DNA of 64,000 nt from Chryseobacterium rhizoplanae (lineage in GTDB: Bacteria > Bacteroidota > Bacteroidia > Flavobacteriales > Weeksellaceae). The DNA is taken from contig NZ_FXTC01000004.1 in the NCBI RefSeq assembly GCF_900182655.1, positions 310,001 to 374,000 on the forward strand. The letters are read 5' to 3'. The notes under the pieces were generated by a model, which was given only the letters and a program-made list of their open reading frames with translations, was not told the origin of the DNA and did not search any database. Positions 42,957-50,998 of this stretch are shown piece by piece. Every line of letters begins with the position of its first letter. The stretch's first letter is position 1. The position numbers were made by a program, and so were the translations under genes.

Positions 42957-43110
42957 TGTTGGGAAACCCAAAGGCGCAAGAACATTTCGACTTCGCTCAA
43001 TATTAGATTTTCAGCAAGAATTATGTGATATCAATTTTATCGAAGATAAAATCCTTACGTCTTACATACATATGGCTTGTAAAAATCTTAGCGGCTTTGC
43101 GTTTTCCAAC
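42957..43110. repeat. Probable intergenic REP/MITE-like element
   Basis: The minus strand reads from AAACGCAAAGCCGCTAAGAT to TTCTTGCGCCTTTGGGTTTC, phrases I recognise from recurrent Chryseobacterium intergenic repeats. A central perfect dyad ATTTTATC-GAA-GATAAAAT is at 43034-43052. No second full copy is in this window, so the repeat status rests on recall. The 85-residue frame on the plus strand here is not a gene. Confidence 0.4.
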
Positions 43111-43137
43111 TTTCTATATTGAGATTGCTTCACCTTC

Positions 43138-43175
43138 GGTTCGCAATGACTATAATGGTTCGCAATGACTATAAT
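43138..43175. repeat. Tandem 19-bp duplication
   Basis: GGTTCGCAATGACTATAAT occurs twice in direct tandem (43138-43156 and 43157-43175). The second copy spans the stop codon of the minus-strand gene at 43169. Confidence 0.9.
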
Positions 43176-43633
43176 TCTGTGGGATTTTGTTTATTTAGAT
43201 GAAGCTTCTTCCCAATCCAATATCCCAATGAAGGCAGAATAAAAGACAATACCACCGGGAATATCAATGACAGACCGGAACCCTCAAGAATAATCGTTAG
43301 AGGAAAAAGATATCCATTGTAAACAATAAGTATCAATGTAAAAAGAAAACTATCACTATTTCCGGTAGAAAGAATATTGAAATCGCTTCCAAACTGATCA
43401 AATACACCGGAACAAACGAATAAGAACACATTCACAAAAAACACCCACAGTACCGTTCTGTAGACCATTCTCTTTCTTGCATTCAGATATCCGGCAAAGA
43501 TCAGAAGCAGAGATAAAATTCCTGAAACAAAAAAGTCTATACCAGAAAAATTTGTCTCACCGCCAGTTCTTCCAAAGAAATACATCGCATAGAGAACAAT
43601 ATTAAGGAGATAGGTTATCGTTACATAATTCAT
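43169..43633 (-). CDS. Membrane protein, unknown
   Basis: The 154 residues contain four predicted transmembrane helices: about 5-22, 32-52, 60-80 and 92-135, the last as one or two helices including FPVVLSFILPSLGYWIG. No family is recognised. The C-terminus (LNKQNPTEL) is altered by, or ends inside, a tandem 19-bp duplication. It starts 24 bp after the lipocalin-like gene's stop and is probably co-transcribed with it. Confidence 0.65.
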   Translation of the reverse strand: MNYVTITYLLNIVLYAMYFFGRTGGETNFSGIDFFVSGILSLLLIFAGYLNARKRMVYRTVLWVFFVNVFLFVCSGVFDQFGSDFNILSTGNSDSFLFTLILIVYNGYLFPLTIILEGSGLSLIFPVVLSFILPSLGYWIGKKLHLNKQNPTEL

Positions 43634-43657
43634 ACATCAAAAGTTTACTATGGGCCG

Positions 43658-44113
43658 TTAGTATTTTTTCTCAAGGATATCGTAGTGGATCGTGTTTACC
43701 ATTTTTTCAGCAAGGGCATCTCCTTTTACTTTAATTGGGTTGGGAATATAACTTGAAAAAGTCATTGTGTTATCTTTATTCAGGGTCACTTCAACTTCTT
43801 CAAGAATATTCTGCTCATCTACATAAAACTGAATTCTGTTTTCTATGATTCTCCAAAAAGAAAGTCTTGGCTCAGATGGACTACAGTCACCTGTTTTCCC
43901 TTCTACATAATTATAAATGGCATATCCATCTTCCCTGATGGCATAATTTCTCATCAGACGGCAGTTATCAAATTCTTTCACCACTTTCTTTTTATTTTCA
44001 TAAAATCCGGCTTCCTTCAGTTTCCAAAACCCTGTAACGTCTTCTTTCTTTAATTTCTGGGCACTAATACAAGAAACTGCCATAAGAAAAGCAAGAGAAA
44101 ATATCTTCTGCAT
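43658..44113 (-). CDS. Secreted lipocalin-like protein
   Basis: The start is set at 44113 (151 residues) where a signal peptide begins, ending SCISAQ. The frame from 44161 adds a leader without signal character. The mature part (VTGFWKLKEAGFY ... WRIIENRIQFYV ... VTLNKDNTMTF) has the G-x-W start and repeated beta strands of lipocalin-like domains found in Bacteroidota. The ligand is unknown. It lies between a GC-rich terminator and the four-helix membrane protein. Confidence 0.7.
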   Translation of the reverse strand: MQKIFSLAFLMAVSCISAQKLKKEDVTGFWKLKEAGFYENKKKVVKEFDNCRLMRNYAIREDGYAIYNYVEGKTGDCSPSEPRLSFWRIIENRIQFYVDEQNILEEVEVTLNKDNTMTFSSYIPNPIKVKGDALAEKMVNTIHYDILEKKY

Positions 44114-44180
44114 AGATAAATTTGTATGTGTTTTTTTATATGATTTTAAACGAATATACAATAATTAGAATAAAGCAAAA

Positions 44181-44215
44181 AGTTTCAGCGGGCGGCTTCG
44201 CCGCCCGCTGAAACT
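44181..44215 (-). terminator. GC-rich 16-bp hairpin terminator
   Basis: AGTTTCAGCGGGCGGC (44181-44196) and its exact complement (44200-44215) enclose a 3-nt loop. On the minus strand a TTTTT run follows. It lies 20 bp after the stop of the transglutaminase-like gene (44236) and is far more GC-rich than its surroundings. Confidence 0.85.
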
Positions 44216-44235
44216 CTAAACTTTGAATCCAGTTT

Positions 44236-46257
44236 TTATTTAAATTTCTTCTTAAAACTAAATTTAAGCCTGTTCATCAGCCCCGGTTCTATGATGTCAA
44301 TTCCAATTCCGAAATTGCTGTCTGCAACGGTATGATGATCTGTTCTGAACTTTTCAAACTCACTTTGCGGAATTTCAAGATTGATCAGAGGATTGTATTC
44401 GATGTATACACTTGCTCCGTTCTTGCTTACTTTTTTACGGCTTTTATAATCAAAATACGGATTGGCAATGGTGCATTCCTGAACCGTATATTTTTCTTCG
44501 GTGTCAATTTTCTGATCTGTATAGAGATTAATCTCATACTTTTCGGTATCGAAATTATGCCAGAACGATAAATCTTTATGCATAAAATCCCTTGCGCTGG
44601 CCTTTATAACATTTCTGTCAAAATACATAAGGAAGCGGTTGTTCTGCGGATCTACATAGTAAGGATTCTCAATCATAGCGGTGTATTGAATCTTCACTTC
44701 ATTCAGTCTTTTATCGTCGCTTACCACATCAATTGCTGCATCTTTGAACACATTTCGTACATCTGTACCATTTCTGTCACCTGAGTAATTCAGAGCATAG
44801 AAAAGGAAATTATTCCAGCTGTCTATAATTTCTCTTTTGTTGGTGCTTTTAAAATACCTTCTCATGGCATTGGCTCTGCTTCCTTTATAGGTTGTTGACA
44901 AAGTAAATCTCCCAACATTTCCCTGTACATTAAAATCTACTTTTTCATCAATACAGAAATAAGGGAATCGATAAGGTTTTCTTACCTGAAGTTCCTGATC
45001 TTTTTTCACTTCCAGATAATGCATAAAATACATGAATCCTCTGTTTTCAATCAATCCGAATTCATCACGGATCGTAGCATCAATAAAGTATTCCTGACCT
45101 TTGTAATTCACTTTTACAACAACATGATTGAAGCTCAACAGTGACGGAAGGTAATATTTGATATAATAATCTGTATTAAAATTCACCAGTACAACAGAAG
45201 CATCCACACCGATATAATCAAGGATCACTTTTAATAAAACGGATTTCGCTTTACAGTCTCCCTGTTTATTTTCATAAGTTACAGACGGCGCCTGAGGCTT
45301 GTGCCCATTCATTTCATCCGCATTAAAGATATAATAGATATGGTTCTGAACATATTCTATGGCAAACTGAAGTTTTTCACCCTGATCCGTAATAGCATCC
45401 AGCTTTTCAATCAGGTTCGGAGCAAAATCCTTCAATGAAGAGCTATTGAAAACCTCATCATAAAGAGGTACAATATAATTGGAAAGATCTTTCCAGTTAC
45501 TTTCTGTGGCAAAATCCACATAAGGGAAAATTTCTCTTCCGGAATCTACAGGATTAATATAATTCTGCTCTTCTATTACAAACCTCTCTCCTTTTTTCAA
45601 ATGATTCGTTTCCGGCTCCAGAACATTTCCCTGCTCGTCTCTGAAGAATGTCTTTTTATAGGCAATCGTCTGTTCACGTTCATTGATAAAAGTGAATTTA
45701 AAACTACCATACGCCCAGTAATTATCAGGGCTTACCCACACATATTTTGAAAATTCCTTTCTCAGGAAATCCCGGTCCGTAAATTCTTTAATCCTGGAAT
45801 CTTCCAAGATCAAAACATCATACAGCCTAAGATCTTTAATGGTAATATTGATTTTCTTATTACTGCTCAAAACACCTCCACTGCTCTGGTTTTCGCTGTC
45901 AAGAACTTTAATATTTGTATCCGGAATTTTATCGATCAGCACCCCGTCTCTCAAAACACTGATCCTGTGAATCTGATAGACTTCATTTTCTTCCACAATG
46001 ACATCAGACACGGAAGCTCTCTCCAGATTTCCCGGCTCGTTCAGTGTATACGCCATGCAGACATATTCACTGTTTTCCGTATTGCTGGTATAGTATTTTT
46101 TTTCTAAAAAGTAGCAGTAGTCCCGGCCTTCATCAATTTGTTTTTTGGCAAATTCGGAGTCTTTGATTCTGTTTTTTATTTCCTCATCCCCAATATTTCC
46201 CGCCCACATTTCAGGTTTTTGAATCCTGTAATTTTCAACTTGCATTTGATTTTCCAT
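44236..46257 (-). CDS. DUF3857/transglutaminase-like domain protein
   Basis: The 673 residues start with a DUF3857-type N-terminal half (VDFATESNWKDLSNYIVPLY leads into the second domain). A transglutaminase-like core has its Cys in NKQGDCKAKSVLLKVILDYI, and the His and Asp residues in LLSFNHVVVKVNYKGQEYFI and DAT. A C-terminal DUF2569-like beta region follows. No signal peptide is visible from the chosen ATG (MENQMQVENYRIQKPEMW), which is unusual for this group, so it may be cytoplasmic. The substrate is unknown; the Cys-His-Asp triad could support amide cleavage or cross-linking. Confidence 0.82.
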   Translation of the reverse strand: MENQMQVENYRIQKPEMWAGNIGDEEIKNRIKDSEFAKKQIDEGRDYCYFLEKKYYTSNTENSEYVCMAYTLNEPGNLERASVSDVIVEENEVYQIHRISVLRDGVLIDKIPDTNIKVLDSENQSSGGVLSSNKKINITIKDLRLYDVLILEDSRIKEFTDRDFLRKEFSKYVWVSPDNYWAYGSFKFTFINEREQTIAYKKTFFRDEQGNVLEPETNHLKKGERFVIEEQNYINPVDSGREIFPYVDFATESNWKDLSNYIVPLYDEVFNSSSLKDFAPNLIEKLDAITDQGEKLQFAIEYVQNHIYYIFNADEMNGHKPQAPSVTYENKQGDCKAKSVLLKVILDYIGVDASVVLVNFNTDYYIKYYLPSLLSFNHVVVKVNYKGQEYFIDATIRDEFGLIENRGFMYFMHYLEVKKDQELQVRKPYRFPYFCIDEKVDFNVQGNVGRFTLSTTYKGSRANAMRRYFKSTNKREIIDSWNNFLFYALNYSGDRNGTDVRNVFKDAAIDVVSDDKRLNEVKIQYTAMIENPYYVDPQNNRFLMYFDRNVIKASARDFMHKDLSFWHNFDTEKYEINLYTDQKIDTEEKYTVQECTIANPYFDYKSRKKVSKNGASVYIEYNPLINLEIPQSEFEKFRTDHHTVADSNFGIGIDIIEPGLMNRLKFSFKKKFK

Positions 46258-46406
46258 ATTTATTGTAAGAATTATGTTTTGTGGTTAGTGTTTAAAAACT
46301 TCAAATTAAATGATTAAAAAAATAAAAAGCAATAGCAGAAGTACTACAAATTCAGGAAATCCAGTTCGGCATGGTAATTGCGAGGTATGGGAAAAAAATC
46401 AAGTTT

Positions 46407-47021
46407 ATGAAAAGTATCGCAACAATTCTAAAAGGGGCAGCACCCGCATTAGCATTATTCGCAATGACGCAATGTACAACAGCAACAAGTGCATCGGCAG
46501 GAGATGAAACAACTTTCATCGTAGGACCACAAACCGCAGATTGTACAGGCGTAGCTCCTATGAAATGTCTGCAGGTAAAAGAAAACGCTTCCGGAGACTG
46601 GACCAATTTCTACAGCAATATTGAGGGGTTTACGTATGAACCGGGATATGAATATGTTTTGAAAGTAAAAACAGAAAAAATTGCCAATCCACCCGCTGAC
46701 GGATCATCTATGAAATACACTTTGGTAAAGCAGGTTTCTAAAACAAAAAAGAAAGAAATGGCATCCAATCAAAAAACACTTATCGTAGGGCCACAAACTG
46801 TAGACTGTTCTGCAGGAGCAGGACGAATGAAGTGTCTGCAGGTAAAAGAGAATGCTTCTGAAAGCTGGACCAATTTCTACAGTAACATTGAAGGATTTAC
46901 TTATGAACCGGGTTACGAATATGTTTTAAAAGTAAAAACAGAAAAAATAGCGAATCCTCCGGCCGACGCTTCTTCCATCAAATATACATTAATAGAACAG
47001 GTTTCTAAAACGAAAAAATAA
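46407..47021 (+). CDS. Lipoprotein with two tandem DUF4377 domains
   Basis: The start is at ATG 46407, giving 204 residues. An N-terminal hydrophobic leader ends in FAMTQC, a weak lipobox. Two copies of the same ~75-residue domain follow. Each starts (F/L)IVGPQT(A/V)DC, continues MKCLQVKENAS ... WTNFYSNIEGFTYEPGYEYV, then LKVKTEKIANPPAD, and ends YTL(V/I)(K/E)QVSKTKK. DUF4377 domains are usually single and sit on META-like or HslJ-like heat-shock proteins. The two copies are nearly identical in protein and DNA, so the duplication is recent. The function is unknown. Confidence 0.85.
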   Translation: MKSIATILKGAAPALALFAMTQCTTATSASAGDETTFIVGPQTADCTGVAPMKCLQVKENASGDWTNFYSNIEGFTYEPGYEYVLKVKTEKIANPPADGSSMKYTLVKQVSKTKKKEMASNQKTLIVGPQTVDCSAGAGRMKCLQVKENASESWTNFYSNIEGFTYEPGYEYVLKVKTEKIANPPADASSIKYTLIEQVSKTKK

Positions 47022-47022
47022 C

Positions 47023-47055
47023 AAAAAAGCTTCTGAAATTTTCAGAAGCTTTTTT
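47023..47055 (+). terminator. Rho-independent terminator
   Basis: AAAAAAGCTTCTGAAA (47023-47038) and TTTCAGAAGCTTTTTT (47040-47055) form a 16-bp stem right after the DUF4377 stop. Confidence 0.85.
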
Positions 47056-47175
47056 ACTATTTAAAACGGAAGCTGAAAGAATGAAGCTCGAAGTTACTTT
47101 TGGTCAACGAGGAAAAGTCAACAAATGATTCACCCTTACGCTTTTATTTCGCTCTTACTTACACCTTCTCTTTGT

Positions 47176-48114
47176 TTAAAATCCAGATTCTTTTTGAGGA
47201 GGATCCGGGTATTTGCCTTTAGCAGCCTCTCCTACTGTATTTGCAGTAGTCATAGCTACTACAAGATCATTCAGCATGCTGCTGGCTGCTGTAGGTGAAT
47301 TGGGAAGAAGAACCAGGTTGCTTCTGTTACTTGCCCCTATAGAGTGCAATGTATCATAGTGCTGTGTCACAACGATAAGTGCTGATGCTTCGTGTGAATT
47401 GATCTCTACATTATTCAGCATTCTTACAGACTCTTCAAGTCCTTTTGCAATTTCTCTTCTCTGGTCGGCAATCCCCTGCCCTTGCAGTTTTTTAGATTCA
47501 GCTTCCGCTTTGGCAACGGCTACAATTCTGATTCTTTGTGCTTCTGATTCATATTCTGCTGCGGTTTTTTCTCTTTCCGCGGCGTTAATTCTGTTCATGG
47601 CATGTTTTACCTGTTCATCAGGATCAATATCGGTAACCAAAGCTTTGATAATATCGTACCCATAGCTGTTCATAGCCTCCTGAAGTTCACTTTTTACAGC
47701 AATTGCCACATCATCTTTTCTTACAAAAACATCATCCAGTTTCAGCTTTGGCACCTCTGCTCTTACCACGTCAAAAACAAATGAAGTAATTTGATTTTCA
47801 GGATTTTCCAAACGATAATAAGCATCTCCCACCTGACTTCTGATCACCTGGTACTGAACGGAAATTTTCATTTTGATGAAAACATTGTCTAATGTTTTGG
47901 TATCAATCATTACATCCAGCTGTTGAATTCTAAGGTTCAGTCTTTTAGCAATCTGATCGATGACAGGCAGTTTAAGATGAAGCCCGGAATGTTTTACAGC
48001 CTTGAATTTCCCAAAACGTTCAATAATCGCTGCGGTTTCCTGCTTAACGACAAAGAACGAAGCGAATAAAATGATTAGCCCGAAGAAAATGACGGGCGCT
48101 AAATATATTCCCAT
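47176..48114 (-). CDS. SPFH/stomatin-like membrane protein
   Basis: The start is taken at 48114 (312 residues); the frame from 48144 adds only a short basic leader. One N-terminal membrane helix (APVIFFGLIILFASFFVV) is followed by the SPFH/band-7 domain: QETAAIIERFGKFKAVKHSG, LHLKLPVIDQIAKRLNLRIQ, VKHAMNRINAAEREKTAAEY. A coiled-coil-like AEAESKKLQGQGIADQRREI stretch and a Ser/Ala-rich tail come next. The closest characterised types are HflC/stomatin and hypersensitive-induced-reaction proteins that oligomerise on membranes. It is monocistronic and its partner is unknown. Confidence 0.9.
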   Translation of the reverse strand: MGIYLAPVIFFGLIILFASFFVVKQETAAIIERFGKFKAVKHSGLHLKLPVIDQIAKRLNLRIQQLDVMIDTKTLDNVFIKMKISVQYQVIRSQVGDAYYRLENPENQITSFVFDVVRAEVPKLKLDDVFVRKDDVAIAVKSELQEAMNSYGYDIIKALVTDIDPDEQVKHAMNRINAAEREKTAAEYESEAQRIRIVAVAKAEAESKKLQGQGIADQRREIAKGLEESVRMLNNVEINSHEASALIVVTQHYDTLHSIGASNRSNLVLLPNSPTAASSMLNDLVVAMTTANTVGEAAKGKYPDPPQKESGF

Positions 48115-48282
48115 AGTTTTTAATTTTTTGATAGGTCGTAACAAATCATGTTTTGTTAAACATTTTTATTGGTATCTGCTTAAATATATGAAAAATAAAT
48201 GTAAAATCTAATCATTATCTTCCAATAATGAAACTTGCGAATGATCGAAAATTTTTAAATTAAAATTATTCCGAAAAAGACT

Positions 48283-48290
48283 TACTTTTG
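48283..48290 (+). promoter_or_regulatory. TAnnTTTG promoter of the Crp/Fnr gene
   Basis: TACTTTTG lies 17 bp before the ATG at 48308. Confidence 0.55.
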
Positions 48291-48307
48291 AATATTCATT
48301 ATACATC

Positions 48308-48880
48308 ATGGCTGATTCCAAAGAAATATTAAAAGATCATATTTCAAAATTTACTACTCTTACAGAAGAGCAGTTTGATTATGTTTTTGGACATTTTAAC
48401 CTGATTACTTTAAAGAAAGGACAAAGTCTGATCTCGGAGGGTGATTTTGTAAATCATGAATATTTCGTTCTGGAAGGCTGTCTGAAAGCTTTTTATCTTA
48501 ATGACAGCATGAAAATGTTTATCCTTCAGTTTGCTATGCCTACCTGGTGGGTGACAGATTTCGATGCGCTTTACAGTAAAACAAGGGCTACCATTAATGT
48601 AGACTGTATTACCAACGCTACTATTCTTTCTATTTCCAACGAAGACAGGGAAAAAATATGCAATGAAATTCATGAAGTTGAACATTTTTTCAGATGGAGA
48701 ACCAACAAAGGCTATGTGGCGGCACAGAAACGTCTGCTTTCTTTTATGAATAATGATGCTAAATTCCGGTATGAGGAACTTTTAACTATGTATCCCCAAC
48801 TGTACAATCTGGTTCCTAAACACCTGATCGCTTCTTATCTTGGAGTAACCCGGGAAACCCTGAGCAGGCTTCATCAATAA
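48308..48880 (+). CDS. Crp/Fnr family transcriptional regulator
   Basis: The 190 residues comprise a cyclic-nucleotide-binding-like beta-roll (LKKGQSLISEGDFVNHEYFV followed by LEGCLKAFYL) and a C-terminal winged HTH ending PKHLIASYLGVTRETLSRLH, which is the Crp recognition helix. No FNR-type Fe-S Cys cluster is visible. Residues that bind cAMP in E. coli Crp are not all present, so the effector is unknown. A CRP-like dyad (TGTGA-N6-TCACG) lies 36 bp after its stop, in the promoter of the next operon, which makes that operon the most probable target. Confidence 0.88.
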   Translation: MADSKEILKDHISKFTTLTEEQFDYVFGHFNLITLKKGQSLISEGDFVNHEYFVLEGCLKAFYLNDSMKMFILQFAMPTWWVTDFDALYSKTRATINVDCITNATILSISNEDREKICNEIHEVEHFFRWRTNKGYVAAQKRLLSFMNNDAKFRYEELLTMYPQLYNLVPKHLIASYLGVTRETLSRLHQ

Positions 48881-48916
48881 TCAATATCTTAGGACCGTTT
48901 TACCTCCATTCTATTT

Positions 48917-48962
48917 TGTGAGGTACATCACGTAACTTTTTCTTCCGATCGGCTGAACTTTG
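48917..48962 (+). promoter_or_regulatory. CRP-like site and promoter for the yceI operon
   Basis: The dyad TGTGAGGTACATCACG (48917-48932) matches TGTGA-N6-TCAC(A). The -7-like element GAACTTTG (48955-48962) has one mismatch to TAnnTTTG. If transcription starts near 48967, the dyad centre is at about -43, close to the classical class II activator position. The operon's own ATG is at 48987. Confidence 0.6.
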
Positions 48963-48986
48963 TGTCATTAATTAAACCCAATAAAA

Positions 48987-49520
48987 ATGGACACAAAAAA
49001 TTTTAAAGTCAATAATGAAAAAAGTACGATCGACTGGATCGGAAGAAAAGTAACCGGAGCTCACAACGGAACAATCGGTGTAAAAGAAGGAAACTTCACA
49101 TTTGAAGATGGAAAACCAGTATCTGGAAAATTCATCATTGATACCCGCGCCATCAAAATCCTTGATATTGAGGATGCTGAAACCAATGCTCAGTTTGCAA
49201 GTCATCTAACTTCAGACGATTTCTTTAATTCTGATCAGTTTCCTGAAGCTGTTTTCGAAATCACTCATGCTGAACCAGGTGATCAGAACCTATATTACGT
49301 AACCGGAGATCTTACCATAAAAGGTATTACTCATTCTATCAACACAAGCCTGCATATTGTAACAACGGATAATGCAGCTGCTTTAGAGGCTAAAATTGTA
49401 GTCGACAGAACGAAATTCAATATCAAATTCAGATCTTCCAATTTCTTTACCAATCTTGGTGACACTTTGATCTACAACAATTTTGATTTGAATATTCATC
49501 TTGTTGCAGAAGCAAACTAA
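48987..49520 (+). CDS. YceI family protein
   Basis: The 177 residues follow the YceI (lipocalin-fold, polyisoprenoid-binding) pattern: the start STIDWIGRKVTGAHNGTIGV, the GKFIIDTRAIKILDIEDAET segment, HLTSDDFFNSDQFPEAVFEI and GDLTIKGITHSINTSLHIVT. No signal peptide is present, so unlike E. coli YceI it is cytoplasmic, as in many Bacteroidota. Such proteins bind long amphipathic molecules such as isoprenoid quinones. It leads a five-gene operon likely under the Crp-type regulator. Confidence 0.93.
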   Translation: MDTKNFKVNNEKSTIDWIGRKVTGAHNGTIGVKEGNFTFEDGKPVSGKFIIDTRAIKILDIEDAETNAQFASHLTSDDFFNSDQFPEAVFEITHAEPGDQNLYYVTGDLTIKGITHSINTSLHIVTTDNAAALEAKIVVDRTKFNIKFRSSNFFTNLGDTLIYNNFDLNIHLVAEAN

Positions 49521-49559
49521 CGAAACTCAAAGATCAGTTAACCTTAAAAATTTACCATC

Positions 49560-49778
49560 ATGCCATTCATAAAAGTAGATGTGCTTCGCGAAGACCTTAA
49601 CCGCGAAAAAAAACAACAATTAATCAGAAAAATAAGCGAAGCTGTAACTTCAGTTTTGAATAAGGATCCACATTTGACCCATATTGTAATCAATGAAATC
49701 GATGATGATAACTGGGGATATGCCGGGGAACAGGTTTCAGCATTAAAAGAACAGGGATTTTCAACAGAAAAAAAATAA
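49560..49778 (+). CDS. 4-oxalocrotonate tautomerase family enzyme
   Basis: The 72 residues begin MPFIKVDVLREDLNREKKQQ, with Pro1 after Met removal as the catalytic base. The size and beta-alpha-beta pattern are typical of the tautomerase superfamily. The second signature region (LTHIVINEIDDDNWGYAGEQ) matches the common Bacteroidota sub-type. It acts as a homo-oligomer on enol/keto substrates, identity unknown. It lies 39 bp after YceI and 6 bp before the SDR gene. Confidence 0.9.
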   Translation: MPFIKVDVLREDLNREKKQQLIRKISEAVTSVLNKDPHLTHIVINEIDDDNWGYAGEQVSALKEQGFSTEKK

Positions 49779-49784
49779 CATACA

Positions 49785-50519
49785 ATGAAAAAGCAAACCG
49801 TAATCGTAACAGGAGCCTCTTCAGGAATAGGATTGGAAACAGCGCGCTATTTCTTAGACAGAGGTGATCATGTCATCATCAATTCACAAACGGCATCTAA
49901 ACTAGAGAATGTTTACCATGAACTTGGAGCCGGCGAAAATCTGGCGATGGTTGCCGGAAATGTATCAGAGAAAGCAACAGGAGAAGCTTTGGTAAAGACA
50001 GCACTTGAAAAGTTCGGATCAATTGATGTTCTGGTCAACAATGCCGGAATTTACGAGAACAAACCTTTTCTGGACGTTACCGAAGATTACCTTGACCGTT
50101 TTTTAACAACGAATTTAAAAGGAACATTCTTTACAACGCAGGCGGTGATCCCTCAAATGATCAAACAAAATGACGGTGTGGTGATCAATGTAGGAACGCC
50201 ATTGGTGTATCATGCTATTGCGCAATCTCCTTCTACAGCACCTATTTCAAGCAAAGGAGCGATCCATGCTCTGACATTGCAACTGGCTGCTGAGTTTGGA
50301 AAAGATAATATCAGAGTCAATACGATTGCTCCGGGATTAGTCAGAACTCCAATGCATGGCGCCGGCCTTGATAACAATGCAGGACTGCACCTCATCAACC
50401 GTATCGGGGAGCCGGAAGAGGTTGCTCAGATGATTCATGCTGTTGCTAAAAATAAATTAATTTCCGGAGCCATCATCAATGTTGACGGCGGAATGGGCGC
50501 CGGACATTCTTTATCATGA
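49785..50519 (+). CDS. SDR-family protein lacking the catalytic Tyr
   Basis: The 244 residues have a normal Rossmann motif (TGASSGIG, residues 9-16) and NNAG near 86. The active-site region reads STAPISSKGAIHALTLQLAA, so the YxxxK Tyr is replaced by Pro while Lys is kept. The usual Ser in the preceding loop is VGT (NVGTPLVYH). Cofactor binding is expected, but standard SDR chemistry is not. From memory, actinobacterial and Bacteroidota relatives share this A-x-x-S-K form, so it is a sub-family trait and not a sequencing error. It overlaps the next gene by 4 bp. Confidence 0.85.
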   Translation: MKKQTVIVTGASSGIGLETARYFLDRGDHVIINSQTASKLENVYHELGAGENLAMVAGNVSEKATGEALVKTALEKFGSIDVLVNNAGIYENKPFLDVTEDYLDRFLTTNLKGTFFTTQAVIPQMIKQNDGVVINVGTPLVYHAIAQSPSTAPISSKGAIHALTLQLAAEFGKDNIRVNTIAPGLVRTPMHGAGLDNNAGLHLINRIGEPEEVAQMIHAVAKNKLISGAIINVDGGMGAGHSLS

Positions 50520-50968
50520 AACTGTTATTAATCTTTGCATGGCTGTTCAGTTTTCCATTGAACGGTCATGCCCAAAATAAAAAGGATATGAAAACCAACG
50601 CAACATCAGAGACTGAAATAAGAAATGTCATTGAAAATTATTATTTCAAAGGAATTTATGAAGGAAATACAGAACTTCTTAAAAAAGCTTTCTATAAAGG
50701 AGCATTACTTTTCGGAGATGTAGATGGAGTTCCCTATTTCAAAACGGCAGATCAATATATTGAGGGAGTCGGAACCCGTGTAAGTCCCGAAAAATCCGGA
50801 AAAGATTTTAAAGCAGTGATTATTTCTGTTGATATCATTAACTCCATAGCTACAGCGAAATTAAATGTAAGAATGTATGATTTTAATTATTATAATTTCA
50901 TAACTTTCAATAACATCGATGGAAAATGGCTCATTATTAATAAGACATTGACCAACGTACATCCTTAA
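50516..50968 (+). CDS. Secreted NTF2/SnoaL-like protein
   Basis: The 150 residues start with a signal peptide (ends NGHAQ, residue 20). An NTF2-like domain follows, with a helix-strand pattern IRNVIENYYFKGIYEGNTEL, a LLFGDVDGVPYFKTADQYIE segment and C-terminal strands including AVIISVDIINSIATAKLNVR. The start ATG overlaps the SDR stop by 4 bp, so translation is coupled. NTF2/DUF4440-type domains are small ligand-binding or steroid-isomerase-like folds; no catalytic residues can be named. The position of a periplasmic protein in an operon otherwise made of cytoplasmic enzymes is unusual. Confidence 0.8.
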   Translation: MKLLLIFAWLFSFPLNGHAQNKKDMKTNATSETEIRNVIENYYFKGIYEGNTELLKKAFYKGALLFGDVDGVPYFKTADQYIEGVGTRVSPEKSGKDFKAVIISVDIINSIATAKLNVRMYDFNYYNFITFNNIDGKWLIINKTLTNVHP

Positions 50969-50998
50969 TTCAAATTTTAATTAAAAATCAACAAAATC

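Noticed and set aside
42865..43122. 85-residue plus-strand ORF
   Set aside because: It lies within the REP/MITE-like element and begins inside the Mpo1-like gene; explained as repeat DNA.
46310..46507. 65-residue ORF upstream of and overlapping the DUF4377 gene
   Set aside because: Out-of-frame shadow of the DUF4377 gene and its leader.
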